This document shows positions 23,422 through 30,945 of a stretch of DNA of 64,000 bases, in pieces (the first letter of the stretch is position 1; each line of letters starts with the position of its first letter). The notes beneath the pieces were generated by a model, which made no database searches, was not told where the DNA came from, and saw nothing but the letters and a program-made list of their open reading frames with translations. The DNA comes from Thermoanaerobacterales bacterium. GTDB lineage: Bacteria > Bacillota > Thermosediminibacteria > Thermosediminibacterales > Tepidanaerobacteraceae. Location of the stretch: assembly GCA_012840135.1 (NCBI GenBank), contig DUMA01000001.1, positions 1 to 64,000 on the forward strand, in the 5' to 3' direction. The position numbers and the translations under genes are program-made.

Positions 23422-24235
23422 GGAAATGCTCAATAAAAAAGCCCTCGGCCTTGTAATTCTTCTTACCATAGTGTATCTCACTCTTTACGGCTTCGGCTTA
23501 AGAGAGGTTTACCGGCACGGTACTTCCAATGAGATATACAGGGCGGCACTTTCGTCACAGCTGATTTCCGTGGGGCTTTATTTTGCAAACTTCATTGTCG
23601 CGTTTCTGGTGGCTTTCTCGGCAGTGGGCGCCCTTTCGGGGGATGTGGAAAGCGGCGCCATGCAGGCTTTGCTGGTAAAGCCCATCCGGCGATGGGAAGT
23701 GGTGATGGGCAAGTTCCTGGGTATAGGAGCCATGATATCCCTTTACAGTGCCTTGTTTTTCACGGCCATTATCGCCTTAAATAAAATTCTGGGGGCTAAG
23801 ATTATTATTCAAATTCCGAATTTAATACAGGGCATGCTGCTGTTCATACTGGGCCCCATTATCCTGCTTTCGGCGGCCCTGTGGGGCAGCTCCAGGCTTT
23901 CCACCCTCAACACCGGCATCCTAGTGGTGATGCTTTACGGATTTGCCATGGTGGGAGGTATGATGGAGCAGGTGGGTTCCATGATGGCCATGGCGGGACA
24001 AAAAATCCAGGGCCTCATAAATGTGGGTATCATATCCAGCCTCATCATGCCCACCGATGTGATTTTCCGCAAGATGAACTCCACCCTTTTCACCGGCGCA
24101 GGTATAAACTTTCTTTCAGGCGGTTTTTTCGGGGCCGGTTCCGAACCCAGCATCTGGATGATGGTGTATATAGGCATATATGTGGTTGCGTCCTTATATA
24201 TGGCGATGAGTTACTTCAACCGCAGGGATATCTGA
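23393..24235 (+). CDS. ABC-2 type permease
   Basis: A 280-residue membrane protein with six predicted spans, of the NosY/ABC-2 type. It begins 'Leu-Thr-Ile-Ala-Lys-Phe-Ser-Phe-Lys-Glu-Met-Leu-Asn-Lys-Lys-Ala', typical of these permeases, and has 'Leu-Ser-Gly-Asp-Val-Glu-Ser-Gly-Ala-Met-Gln-Ala-Leu-Leu-Val-Lys-Pro-Ile' in the first cytoplasmic loop. Its ATG lies inside the ATPase gene. Substrate unknown. A third gene of the operon appears lost: only a short duplicated start remains just downstream. Confidence 0.85.
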   Translation: MLTIAKFSFKEMLNKKALGLVILLTIVYLTLYGFGLREVYRHGTSNEIYRAALSSQLISVGLYFANFIVAFLVAFSAVGALSGDVESGAMQALLVKPIRRWEVVMGKFLGIGAMISLYSALFFTAIIALNKILGAKIIIQIPNLIQGMLLFILGPIILLSAALWGSSRLSTLNTGILVVMLYGFAMVGGMMEQVGSMMAMAGQKIQGLINVGIISSLIMPTDVIFRKMNSTLFTGAGINFLSGGFFGAGSEPSIWMMVYIGIYVVASLYMAMSYFNRRDI

Positions 24236-24268
24236 TGATGGGCGGCATTGATATGGGAGGGCTTGCGG

Positions 24269-24343
24269 ATGAAACAGCCAAAAATGAAAGTCAACTTGAA
24301 AGAAGTAATTGATATGGTTATTTCAGCGAACGGACTATCTTAA
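24269..24343 (+). pseudogene. Truncated duplicate of the start of the 5037 gene
   Basis: Bases 24267-24302 match 5035-5070 with about two differences in 36, including the ATG and the first 11 codons (Met-Lys-Gln-Pro-Lys-Met-Lys-Val-Asn-Leu-Lys). The frame then diverges and stops at 24341-24343, inside the end of the opposite-strand anti-sigma gene. It looks like the remaining 5' end of a third gene of the exporter operon, cut off when the following sigma/anti-sigma block arrived. Confidence 0.5.
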
Positions 24344-25085
24344 GGGCTTCCCTTTCACTCAGATCCGTCTCCACTCTGAAACTGATGCTGTCCGCAAACC
24401 AGAGTATGGTCAATTCGTCCTTTCCGGAATAGGGATTGTGCTGCGCAACGAGAGTGCCCTCCACTCCATTGATATTGACCTTTTTTGCCCGGGCATTGGA
24501 AAACATATGGCTTGAGGCAAAATCGCCGGGCATGTGCCGCTGGCTTATTATCAGCCTGTTTTTATCCGAACGGTAGTACTGGTTTACCGTGTTTTTATCC
24601 ATCAGAGTAGTGATGTCCAGCTTTAGGCCTCTGGTCAAGTAAGAGGGTTCTTTGAAAGAAAATGAGGCTTCAGCCCTGGCCTGTTCCGGCGTGACCACCT
24701 TTTCTCCCGTTGCAAGGGGCCAGTCGGGAGGAGGCGGAGGGGCATCCGGGGGAGGGGTGGAGGTGTTGTCCATGGTTATCATGATGTCGGCGGGCGCCGG
24801 ACTTCTGAACAAATCCACTACCGTTTTTAATATTCTGTTACTGCGGGCATTTACTGGAGAAGGGTTTGCAAAGTAAAAAAGCGTTCCAAGAATAAATATT
24901 ATCAAGCTTGCAACAGCCAGCTGAAAGCGAAAAGCCCTGCTTTCATGCAATAGACCGTGGCGAATTTTCCTTTTTTGTGCGGCAGAGATTTTTGCCCATA
25001 CCGGGTCTGAAGGAGGTACATCTATGCGTTGAGCTTCTTCGAGTAAAGTGTCTTTTATAAGATCTTCCAGGTAAGATTCTTTCAT
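24318..25085 (-). CDS. Anti-sigma factor-like membrane protein with DUF4367-type sensor
   Basis: A 255-residue single-span protein. The N-terminal ~50 residues are cytoplasmic and charged ('Leu-Glu-Asp-Leu-Ile-Lys-Asp-Thr-Leu-Leu-Glu-Glu'), a membrane helix covers about residues 54-72, and a Pro-rich linker near 110-120 leads to a DUF4367-like outer domain ending 'Ser-Glu-Arg-Glu-Ala-Leu-Lys-Ile-Val-Arg-Ser-Leu'. No zinc motif is visible in the head, unlike the neighbour at 21330. It overlaps the upstream sigma gene by four bases (ATGA), so it is its likely partner. Confidence 0.75.
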   Translation of the reverse strand: MKESYLEDLIKDTLLEEAQRIDVPPSDPVWAKISAAQKRKIRHGLLHESRAFRFQLAVASLIIFILGTLFYFANPSPVNARSNRILKTVVDLFRSPAPADIMITMDNTSTPPPDAPPPPPDWPLATGEKVVTPEQARAEASFSFKEPSYLTRGLKLDITTLMDKNTVNQYYRSDKNRLIISQRHMPGDFASSHMFSNARAKKVNINGVEGTLVAQHNPYSGKDELTILWFADSISFRVETDLSEREALKIVRSLK

Positions 25086-25729
25086 TGCAAGGTTCCCCCC
25101 TTTTTTATCATGGTATTATACGCGGGCAACGGAAAGCTTTTATCGCTGGATATTTTTGAATTCAGTATTTTTAAGGCCCGGTGCAGACGGGACTTGACGG
25201 TACCCGTAGGCAAATCAAGAATTCCAGAGATTTCCAGAGTATCAAAGCCCAGGTAGTATTTCAAGACTATCACCTGCCTGTGAATGGCGTCTAAGGAACG
25301 GATGACCTCTCTCAGTTTCGCCTTAAGCTCCCGAAGTTCAGCTTCGGTTTCGGGCTGGGGCAGCAGGGCTGGCGATATACAATCATTAATGGGATAGTCG
25401 GCATAATCGTCAAGCAAAGTAAGGCGTTTTTGCTGGCGCAGCATGTCGATGGCGCAGCGGGCGGTGATGGCCTTTATCCATGAGACGAACTTTTTAGGTT
25501 CTTTCAATGTATCCAGCCGCTCAAAAGCTTTTAGAAACGCTTCCTGTACGGCATCTTCCGACATGGTGCGGCTCTGGGTGATCATGTAAGCGGTCCGGTA
25601 CACTTCATCATAGGATAGCTCGAACAGCACCTGAAACGCTTTATTATCTTTATTTTTGGATTGGCAGACTAATTTTAACAGATCCATGCCGCACCTCGGA
25701 TTCAATAGATAAGACGTAAGAATTGACAT
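25082..25729 (-). CDS. ECF-type RNA polymerase sigma factor
   Basis: A 215-residue ECF sigma factor. Region 2: 'Phe-Glu-Leu-Ser-Tyr-Asp-Glu-Val-Tyr-Arg-Thr-Ala-Tyr' and 'Ser-Glu-Asp-Ala-Val-Gln-Glu-Ala-Phe-Leu-Lys-Ala-Phe'. Region 4: 'Leu-Gly-Phe-Asp-Thr-Leu-Glu-Ile-Ser-Gly-Ile-Leu-Asp-Leu-Pro-Thr-Gly-Thr-Val-Lys-Ser-Arg-Leu'. Some 25 residues precede region 2, and the true start may be an internal one. It is the second ECF/anti-sigma pair within 5 kb, in opposite orientation, sharing the same type of extracellular sensor domain. Confidence 0.88.
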   Translation of the reverse strand: MSILTSYLLNPRCGMDLLKLVCQSKNKDNKAFQVLFELSYDEVYRTAYMITQSRTMSEDAVQEAFLKAFERLDTLKEPKKFVSWIKAITARCAIDMLRQQKRLTLLDDYADYPINDCISPALLPQPETEAELRELKAKLREVIRSLDAIHRQVIVLKYYLGFDTLEISGILDLPTGTVKSRLHRALKILNSKISSDKSFPLPAYNTMIKKGGTLQ

Positions 25730-25994
25730 AAAAGTTCCCCAAAATAGAGGTAATTGTTTATAATAGGATAATCTCTATATCAGTATATAACTTTTTATGG
25801 CAGAATGTAAGGGGTAGCGCAGGGGTTTTTTAGAACCTGCAGTGCCGGAAAGCCTATAAAAGAAGCCGTGAATATGGCATAATTTAGATACTGGAAAAGG
25901 GTGGAATAGGAATAATCCGATTTTTTCAGCACGGCTTCAAAGTATGATCCTTATATGGCGATATTGGACTGAATTTTTTTCGGGAGAGTTAAAT

Positions 25995-26909
25995 ATGAAA
26001 AGAAAGATCTTCATCTGTCTTTTATTGGGTATGATCGTTTTTGCTTTGATGAATCTGGCATCGTATATTTGCGGCAGGATTCAGGAAGGGCATCAGGTGA
26101 ATAGAACGGGCGGGGAGGTTTTGCAGGCGCCTTCCGCAAAGCAGGGTCGGGGCGAAAATATTATCAACGAAAACGGCAAGACCTTGTTTGAGCGGATAAA
26201 TGCCCCGTATGGATTTGAGAGAGTAGAGGTTGAACCTGGGTCTTTTGGAGAGTATTTAAGAAACCTGCCGCTTAAGCCCCATGGCTCGAAGGTGCATTAT
26301 TACGACGGGAAAGTAAAAGGCAATAATGTATACGAAGCCGTCATAGACATGGATGTGGGGACAAAGGACCTGCAGCAGTGTGCCGATGCCGTTATCCGGT
26401 TGAGGGCGGAGTATCTTTTCGGGAAAAGACAGTATGACAGGATTCATTTTAACTTCACAAACGGCTTCAGGGCCGATTACAGCAAGTGGATGCAGGGATA
26501 CAGAATTAAGGTCTCCGGCAACAAAGCCGCATGGGTAAAGACCGCAGGGCATTCTGCAGATTATGAAGACTTCAGGAGATACCTGGATACGGTATTTTCG
26601 TATGCCGGGACTTTGTCTCTGTCAAGGGAATTAAAACCTGTGTCATTGGAGAAAATGGAAATCGGAGATGTTTTCATACAGGGAGGCACTCCCGGCCACT
26701 GTGTAATCGTAGTGGACATGGCGGAAAACAGAGAAACCGGAGAAAAAATTTTTATGCTAGCCCAGAGCTACATGCCTGCCCAGGATATACACGTCCTCAA
26801 GAATCATGATGATCCAGGCATGAGCCCCTGGTATGCCGTAAAGCCTGAAAGAGCTTTGGTTACACCCGAATGGACCTTTGAATGGAGTGACCTGAAGAGA
26901 TTTGAATGA
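25995..26909 (+). CDS. DUF4846 family exported protein
   Basis: I start at ATG 25995, where GGGAGAG lies upstream and a signal anchor begins (Met-Lys-Arg-Lys-Ile-Phe), giving 304 residues. After the anchor, the protein matches DUF4846: 'Arg-Ile-Asn-Ala-Pro-Tyr-Gly-Phe-Glu-Arg', 'Gly-Ser-Phe-Gly-Glu-Tyr-Leu-Arg-Asn-Leu-Pro-Leu-Lys-Pro', 'Ala-Asp-Ala-Val-Ile-Arg-Leu-Arg-Ala-Glu-Tyr-Leu', and a C-terminal 'Gly-Asp-Val-Phe-Ile-Gln-Gly-Gly-Thr-Pro-Gly-His-Cys-Val-Ile-Val'. The Cys-His pairing suggests a papain-like fold but no activity is established. Confidence 0.85.
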   Translation: MKRKIFICLLLGMIVFALMNLASYICGRIQEGHQVNRTGGEVLQAPSAKQGRGENIINENGKTLFERINAPYGFERVEVEPGSFGEYLRNLPLKPHGSKVHYYDGKVKGNNVYEAVIDMDVGTKDLQQCADAVIRLRAEYLFGKRQYDRIHFNFTNGFRADYSKWMQGYRIKVSGNKAAWVKTAGHSADYEDFRRYLDTVFSYAGTLSLSRELKPVSLEKMEIGDVFIQGGTPGHCVIVVDMAENRETGEKIFMLAQSYMPAQDIHVLKNHDDPGMSPWYAVKPERALVTPEWTFEWSDLKRFE

Positions 26910-26968
26910 GGCATCCATGATGCATTCGTTTATTCTGCATTTAATCCCGACACAGGAGGAATAAGATA

Positions 26969-27163
26969 ATGAAACGGGGTTATTTAATCTACATTCTCGG
27001 AGTCTTTATTGCCGCCACCCTGATTTTTACGGGATGTTTTAGGGCTATCATACCTGCACCGGGAAATGAAAGCCGGCTTTTTCAATTTTTGCGACACAGT
27101 ACTGTATTTACAATGTATATTATAACTGTTATGATAACTGATGTGAGGATATTTGCAAGATAA
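26969..27163 (+). CDS. Short lipoprotein, probably truncated
   Basis: A 64-residue frame behind AGGAGGAATAAG. The first 25 residues are a lipoprotein signal peptide with lipobox Ile-Phe-Thr-Gly-Cys. The following sequence has no pattern I recognise and ends soon after, so the gene has probably lost its 3' part. The GNAT gene begins 63 bases later. Confidence 0.45.
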   Translation: MKRGYLIYILGVFIAATLIFTGCFRAIIPAPGNESRLFQFLRHSTVFTMYIITVMITDVRIFAR

Positions 27164-27226
27164 AAAGCGATGTTTCAAGGTAAAAAAACGTTGTTGTGTT
27201 TCTACATAGAATGGGGGAATGCTGCT

Positions 27227-27715
27227 GTGTGCGACAATTTTAATATCAGATTTGCTGAGAGAAAAGATACCGGATTGATTCTTCAATTAATCAGAGAACT
27301 GGCCGAATACGAAAAGCTGCCGCACGAAGTGACGGCAGATGAAAAAATGCTGGAAGAATCTTTGTTTGACAGAAAAGATGCTGAAGTCATTATTGCGGAG
27401 TATGATAATATACCCGTAGGTTATGCCCTTTTCTTCCATAACTTTTCCACTTTCCTCGGCAAGCGCGGCTTGTACCTTGAAGATTTATACATAAGACCGG
27501 AATATCGCGGCAGGGGATTTGGCAAAAAGCTTTTTGCTTTTTTGGCTAATCTGGCGCTGGAACGTAACTGCGGCCGCATGGAATGGTCCGTATTGGATTG
27601 GAATAGGCCATCCATAGATTTCTATAAATCTTTAGGTGCAAGACCAATGAACGAATGGACTGTTTACAGATTGACCGGCGACGCACTCTGGAATCTGGCG
27701 GATAAATTAAAATAA
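27227..27715 (+). CDS. GNAT family N-acetyltransferase
   Basis: I prefer GTG 27227 (GGGGGA eight bases upstream), giving 162 residues; a longer frame from 27170 has no site. The fold is clear: 'Ile-Arg-Phe-Ala-Glu-Arg-Lys-Asp' for strand 1, 'Tyr-Leu-Glu-Asp-Leu-Tyr-Ile-Arg-Pro-Glu-Tyr-Arg-Gly-Arg-Gly-Phe-Gly-Lys-Lys' for the acetyl-CoA pyrophosphate loop, and 'Trp-Asn-Arg-Pro-Ser-Ile-Asp-Phe-Tyr-Lys-Ser-Leu-Gly-Ala' for motif B. It resembles the spermidine/diamine acetyltransferase-like branch, but the substrate cannot be read from sequence. Confidence 0.85.
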   Translation: MCDNFNIRFAERKDTGLILQLIRELAEYEKLPHEVTADEKMLEESLFDRKDAEVIIAEYDNIPVGYALFFHNFSTFLGKRGLYLEDLYIRPEYRGRGFGKKLFAFLANLALERNCGRMEWSVLDWNRPSIDFYKSLGARPMNEWTVYRLTGDALWNLADKLK

Positions 27716-27732
27716 CTCCACGGAGCAGGATT

Positions 27733-28302
27733 ATGAGACGGTTTCTTTACGCTGCATTTACTCTGGTTATCCTATTGGTCCTATTAATGGGGGGGATGTA
27801 TGTATATATTGAGTGGTACGGGCGAAATTGTGAACCCGAAAAAGCCGATGCTATAATTGTCCTGGGTGCAGCCGTATGGAAAGACGGCCCAAGCCCTGCC
27901 TTGCTGGAGCGCATCAATCTGGCGGAGACACTTTACAGGCACGGTTATGCCCATGCTATTATTACAACAGGTGGGGTTGGGAGTTTCAATCCTACTCCTG
28001 AAGGGAGGGCGGCAAGAGACGAGCTTATACGCAAGGGAATTTCCGGGGATGCCGTTTACGAAGAAATTCGTTCCAGAAATACCGGTGAGAATTTGAAGGG
28101 GGCCCTTGAGATTATGAAGAGATATGGCTGGCAGAAGGCTGTCATAGTAACCCACGACTTTCAACTTTTTCGGGCTGTAATGAAGGCGAAGAAACTGGGG
28201 ATGTATGTGACCGGTGCGGGAGTGCACAGGACGGCTATGGTAAGGACACCGATGGTGCTGCGGGAAGTGATAGCCAGCCTGGCCGGGATTATTGGATATT
28301 AA
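27733..28302 (+). CDS. YdcF/SanA-like DUF218 membrane-anchored protein
   Basis: A 189-residue protein with one N-terminal membrane helix (residues 4-24). The DUF218 core follows: 'Ala-Asp-Ala-Ile-Ile-Val-Leu-Gly-Ala-Ala-Val', 'Leu-Leu-Glu-Arg-Ile', 'Thr-Thr-Gly-Gly-Val-Gly', 'Glu-Ile-Arg-Ser-Arg-Asn-Thr-Gly-Glu-Asn', and 'Val-Thr-His-Asp-Phe-Gln-Leu-Phe-Arg-Ala'. The family is linked to envelope integrity and vancomycin resistance in enterobacteria; the biochemical activity is unsettled. A short palindrome overlaps its stop (28299-28318). Confidence 0.85.
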   Translation: MRRFLYAAFTLVILLVLLMGGMYVYIEWYGRNCEPEKADAIIVLGAAVWKDGPSPALLERINLAETLYRHGYAHAIITTGGVGSFNPTPEGRAARDELIRKGISGDAVYEEIRSRNTGENLKGALEIMKRYGWQKAVIVTHDFQLFRAVMKAKKLGMYVTGAGVHRTAMVRTPMVLREVIASLAGIIGY

Positions 28303-28652
28303 CTTCAGTTGAAGTTAATACAGCTTGTAAACAAAGCCCGCATGATATTTGCTACGGACACGCTCGCACGCCGTTTGCGGCAGCAAAGCTGCCGACGGCT
28401 GAGCGAAACCAGTCCCGCTCCATAATACATGCGGACTAAGTGAGTTTATCAACGGTATGGTTTGGGCATTGATGGTAGATTCCATTACCATATTTATCCC
28501 TCCAGAAAAAACCTGGCATTATCAAAAGTTTTTACTCTCATATAACTCTTTAAATTACCAAAAACCTTTTATAAAATCATAACAATTTTAAGTATATTTG
28601 TAAATAGTAAAGGTTTTTTCCCTTGCTACCAAACGAATGATTGGCGAAAAAT
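28303..28652. other. Intergenic region with palindromes, no gene seen
   Basis: Between the YdcF stop and the terminator of the YhcN gene I find a 9-bp-arm palindrome (TTAACTTCA / TGAAGTTAA, 28299-28318), a GC-rich compound hairpin (28361-28405, listed separately) and a long AT-rich tail. No coding pattern was found on either strand. Confidence 0.5.
28361..28405. repeat. REP-like compound hairpin
   Basis: Three nested arms pair: CGCTC (28361-28365) with GAGCG (28401-28405), GCCGT (28370-28374) with ACGGC (28395-28399), and CGGCAGC (28378-28384) with GCTGCCG (28388-28394) around an AAA loop. No T-run follows, so it is not an ordinary terminator. It is much more GC-rich than its surroundings, as imported palindromic repeats are. 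Confidence 0.65.
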
Positions 28653-28679
28653 AAATCCTGCGCTTTTTACGCAGGATTT
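28653..28679 (-). terminator. Terminator of the YhcN-like gene, possibly bidirectional
   Basis: A 10-bp perfect stem (28653-28662 with 28670-28679) has a 7-base loop, T-rich sequence on the plus side and an A-run on the left that becomes a U-run on the minus strand. It lies directly after the stop of the minus-strand lipoprotein gene. Confidence 0.85.
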
Positions 28680-28685
28680 TTGCTT

Positions 28686-29186
28686 TTATTTCACTTTGCC
28701 TTTCGGAACCATCCGACGGGTTATTTCGGTGAGTTCTCTTGTAAAGCTTGAAATGGGTTTTCCTGCCCGTATACCTTCCGCTATCTTTTTGAGCCTTGTT
28801 ACCAGGTTAGGATCGGTGGTCACATTCACGGCTTTAATGCGCGCATCGGCTCTCTTTACCGCGTCGGCTACCTTTGACTTGATTTCATTGGTTTTACTGG
28901 CTTCTACGTTGGGTTTTATCTCCAGGCCCACAAATGCTGTGGAACCGGAAACGACTACAGTGGCCGATTTTACTCCTTCTACTTTTTCAGCTGCACTGGC
29001 CAGTTTGGTAGCAAGGGCATGGGCTGTTGGAGCTGCAGGTCTTGGAGCGGGCGTCTTCGAAGGAGCCGGTGTCACTCTGCTGGGAGGAGCTGGCTTTGGC
29101 GCGGGCTTGCGGCTGACGGAACATCCTCCGATGGTCATGGAAAAAATCGTCAGCAATATCAAAAGAGAAGATAATAATCTTTTCAT
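28686..29186 (-). CDS. YhcN/YlaJ family sporulation lipoprotein
   Basis: A 166-residue lipoprotein with lipobox Ile-Gly-Gly-Cys at about residue 22, then a Pro/Ala/Lys-rich linker (residues 25-55), then the YhcN/YlaJ domain: 'Ala-Glu-Lys-Val-Glu-Gly-Val-Lys-Ser-Ala-Thr-Val-Val-Val' and 'Ala-Asp-Ala-Val-Lys-Arg-Ala-Asp'. In Bacillus such lipoproteins are found in the forespore membrane and spore. Its presence supports a spore-forming host. It is a single-gene unit with its own terminator. Confidence 0.88.
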   Translation of the reverse strand: MKRLLSSLLILLTIFSMTIGGCSVSRKPAPKPAPPSRVTPAPSKTPAPRPAAPTAHALATKLASAAEKVEGVKSATVVVSGSTAFVGLEIKPNVEASKTNEIKSKVADAVKRADARIKAVNVTTDPNLVTRLKKIAEGIRAGKPISSFTRELTEITRRMVPKGKVK

Positions 29187-29315
29187 TTGGTTTTCCCTCC
29201 TTCTTTAATTTTAGAATAAGGATTTTCGAACTTTTTTATACTGTAAGTTTAAGGACTGCCCTGGAAAAAGATTACCACTTACAATTTGTGATATAATATT
29301 ATTGAGGTGGTTTTT

Positions 29316-29750
29316 GTGTATGAACTTCTGGTTCAGGCAGCAAAATTTGTTTTGATAGGTATTATTTACTATTTTTTATATAATTTTTTAAAAGTCATGG
29401 TAGTAGATTTAGCCCTGGATAAGCAGAATCCAGGAGAAACCGGGTTTTATCTTGAGGCCGACGATGGAAGGAAGTATCCCCTTTTTTCCGTAAACACCAT
29501 AGGCAGGGCTTCGGATTCGGATATAGTCATTGATGACCCGTTTCTTTCCAGCAAACATGCCCTTATAACTAAAAGGGGCAGGGGTATGTTGATACAGGAT
29601 TTGAACAGCACCAACGGCACCTTCGTGAATGGAAAGAGAATAAAAAAACCTTTTAGGCTGAAGGAAAGGGATGAGGTGGTTCTGGGCGACAAGAAGTTTA
29701 CATTTTTAAGGAGGGAAAGCCATGGAATTAAAAATGGAAGCCATTTATAA
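29316..29750 (+). CDS. Membrane-anchored FHA domain protein
   Basis: I choose GTG 29316 because GAGGTGG ends five bases upstream; the product has 144 residues. One membrane helix (about residues 9-27) is followed by an FHA phosphothreonine-binding domain: 'Thr-Ile-Gly-Arg-Ala-Ser-Asp-Ser-Asp-Ile-Val-Ile', 'Ser-Ser-Lys-His-Ala', 'Asp-Leu-Asn-Ser-Thr-Asn-Gly-Thr-Phe-Val-Asn-Gly'. It overlaps the FtsW/RodA gene by 29 bases. FHA-FtsW-PBP clusters usually link Ser/Thr-kinase signalling to cell-wall synthesis; no kinase gene is in the window. Confidence 0.9.
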   Translation: MYELLVQAAKFVLIGIIYYFLYNFLKVMVVDLALDKQNPGETGFYLEADDGRKYPLFSVNTIGRASDSDIVIDDPFLSSKHALITKRGRGMLIQDLNSTNGTFVNGKRIKKPFRLKERDEVVLGDKKFTFLRRESHGIKNGSHL

Positions 29751-30945
29751 CAAGACCCTTAGCGCCACGGCTCTCATTGGTTTTATCGCCTTTTTGCTTC
29801 TCTCTCTAAAGACCTCGCCCTTTTCCCCGGTTCCCATATATGGAGCCATAGCCTTTGCAGCCATCATGTTTACGGGTTATTTTTTGTCCAATTCTCTGCT
29901 TTACGGCCAGGACTCCGCCCTTTTTATCCTGGCCTGCTTCATAACCGAACTGGGGCTCATAATGCTGTACAGGATAGACCCGGCAGTTTTTATGAAGCAG
30001 ATAAACTGGTTTGCACTGGGAGTGCTGGCTTTCATCCTGAGTTCCATAGTCGTTAAATACTGGGTTAATCTAAAAATAAACCCTCTTTATTTTTTTGCCA
30101 TAACCGTAATACTTCTGCTGCTGCCGCTGGCCTTCGGAGTGGAAAAGGGAGGCTCCAGAAGCTGGATACAGATAGCGGAATATTCCTTCCAGCCGTCGGA
30201 ACTGGCCAAGATAACATTTGTGCTGTTTCTGGCAGGGAAATTAAAGGATGGCAGGATAGATGGCGTCCTTCGGCTGGCGGCGGAAATACTGGCAGTAGCA
30301 GGACTTCTGGCGATGGCCAGGGACCTAGGCGGGGCCATGCTGTTTTACCTGACAGCCCTTGCCCTGGTGTTTGCAGCCACTTCTCGGTGGGATCTGACGG
30401 CGGCGGGTCTCGCTGCATCGGCTGCCGCCTCGGTTTTGGGATACTTTCTTTTCGGGCACGTGAGGGTGAGGGTGGAAGCATGGCTGAACCCCTGGCAGGA
30501 TGTGCCCGGAAGGGGGTACCAAATAGTTCAGTCCCTTTTTGCCATCGCCCAGGGAGGTTTTTTTGGAACGGGTCTGGGCCTGGGGCACCCGGAGTACATT
30601 CCTGCAGTTGCCACGGACTTCATTTTTTCGGCGTTTTCGGAGGAGTTCGGTTTTCTGGGAGCAGCGGCGCTGATTATCGTGTATTTTTTGCTGGTATACC
30701 GGGGTATAAAGATCTCCCTTACGGTGAAAAACAGCTTTCTGGCCCTGGCTGCTCTCGGGATTGTCACCCTTTTTGGACTGCAGATATTTACTATCATAGG
30801 CGGAGTGATAAAACTCATTCCCATGACGGGTGTCACCCTTCCCTTTATGAGCTACGGCGGAAGCTCCATGGTCATGAGTTTTATTTCCCTGGGGATTTTG
30901 AACGGTATCCGCCTGAACGAGAGGAGACAGGAAGCCGATGGATAG
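29722..30945 (+). CDS. FtsW/RodA/SpoVE family peptidoglycan polymerase
   Basis: A 407-residue SEDS protein with about ten membrane spans. Landmarks include 'Gly-Ser-Arg-Ser-Trp-Ile', 'Phe-Gln-Pro-Ser-Glu-Leu-Ala-Lys', 'Asp-Leu-Gly-Gly-Ala-Met-Leu-Phe', 'Gly-Tyr-Gln-Ile-Val-Gln-Ser-Leu', 'Phe-Ser-Glu-Glu-Phe-Gly-Phe' and 'Pro-Met-Thr-Gly-Val-Thr-Leu-Pro-Phe-Met-Ser-Tyr-Gly-Gly-Ser'. SEDS proteins polymerise glycan strands with a cognate class B PBP, here the next gene, whose start overlaps by eight bases. Confidence 0.93.
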   Translation: MELKMEAIYNKTLSATALIGFIAFLLLSLKTSPFSPVPIYGAIAFAAIMFTGYFLSNSLLYGQDSALFILACFITELGLIMLYRIDPAVFMKQINWFALGVLAFILSSIVVKYWVNLKINPLYFFAITVILLLLPLAFGVEKGGSRSWIQIAEYSFQPSELAKITFVLFLAGKLKDGRIDGVLRLAAEILAVAGLLAMARDLGGAMLFYLTALALVFAATSRWDLTAAGLAASAAASVLGYFLFGHVRVRVEAWLNPWQDVPGRGYQIVQSLFAIAQGGFFGTGLGLGHPEYIPAVATDFIFSAFSEEFGFLGAAALIIVYFLLVYRGIKISLTVKNSFLALAALGIVTLFGLQIFTIIGGVIKLIPMTGVTLPFMSYGGSSMVMSFISLGILNGIRLNERRQEADG

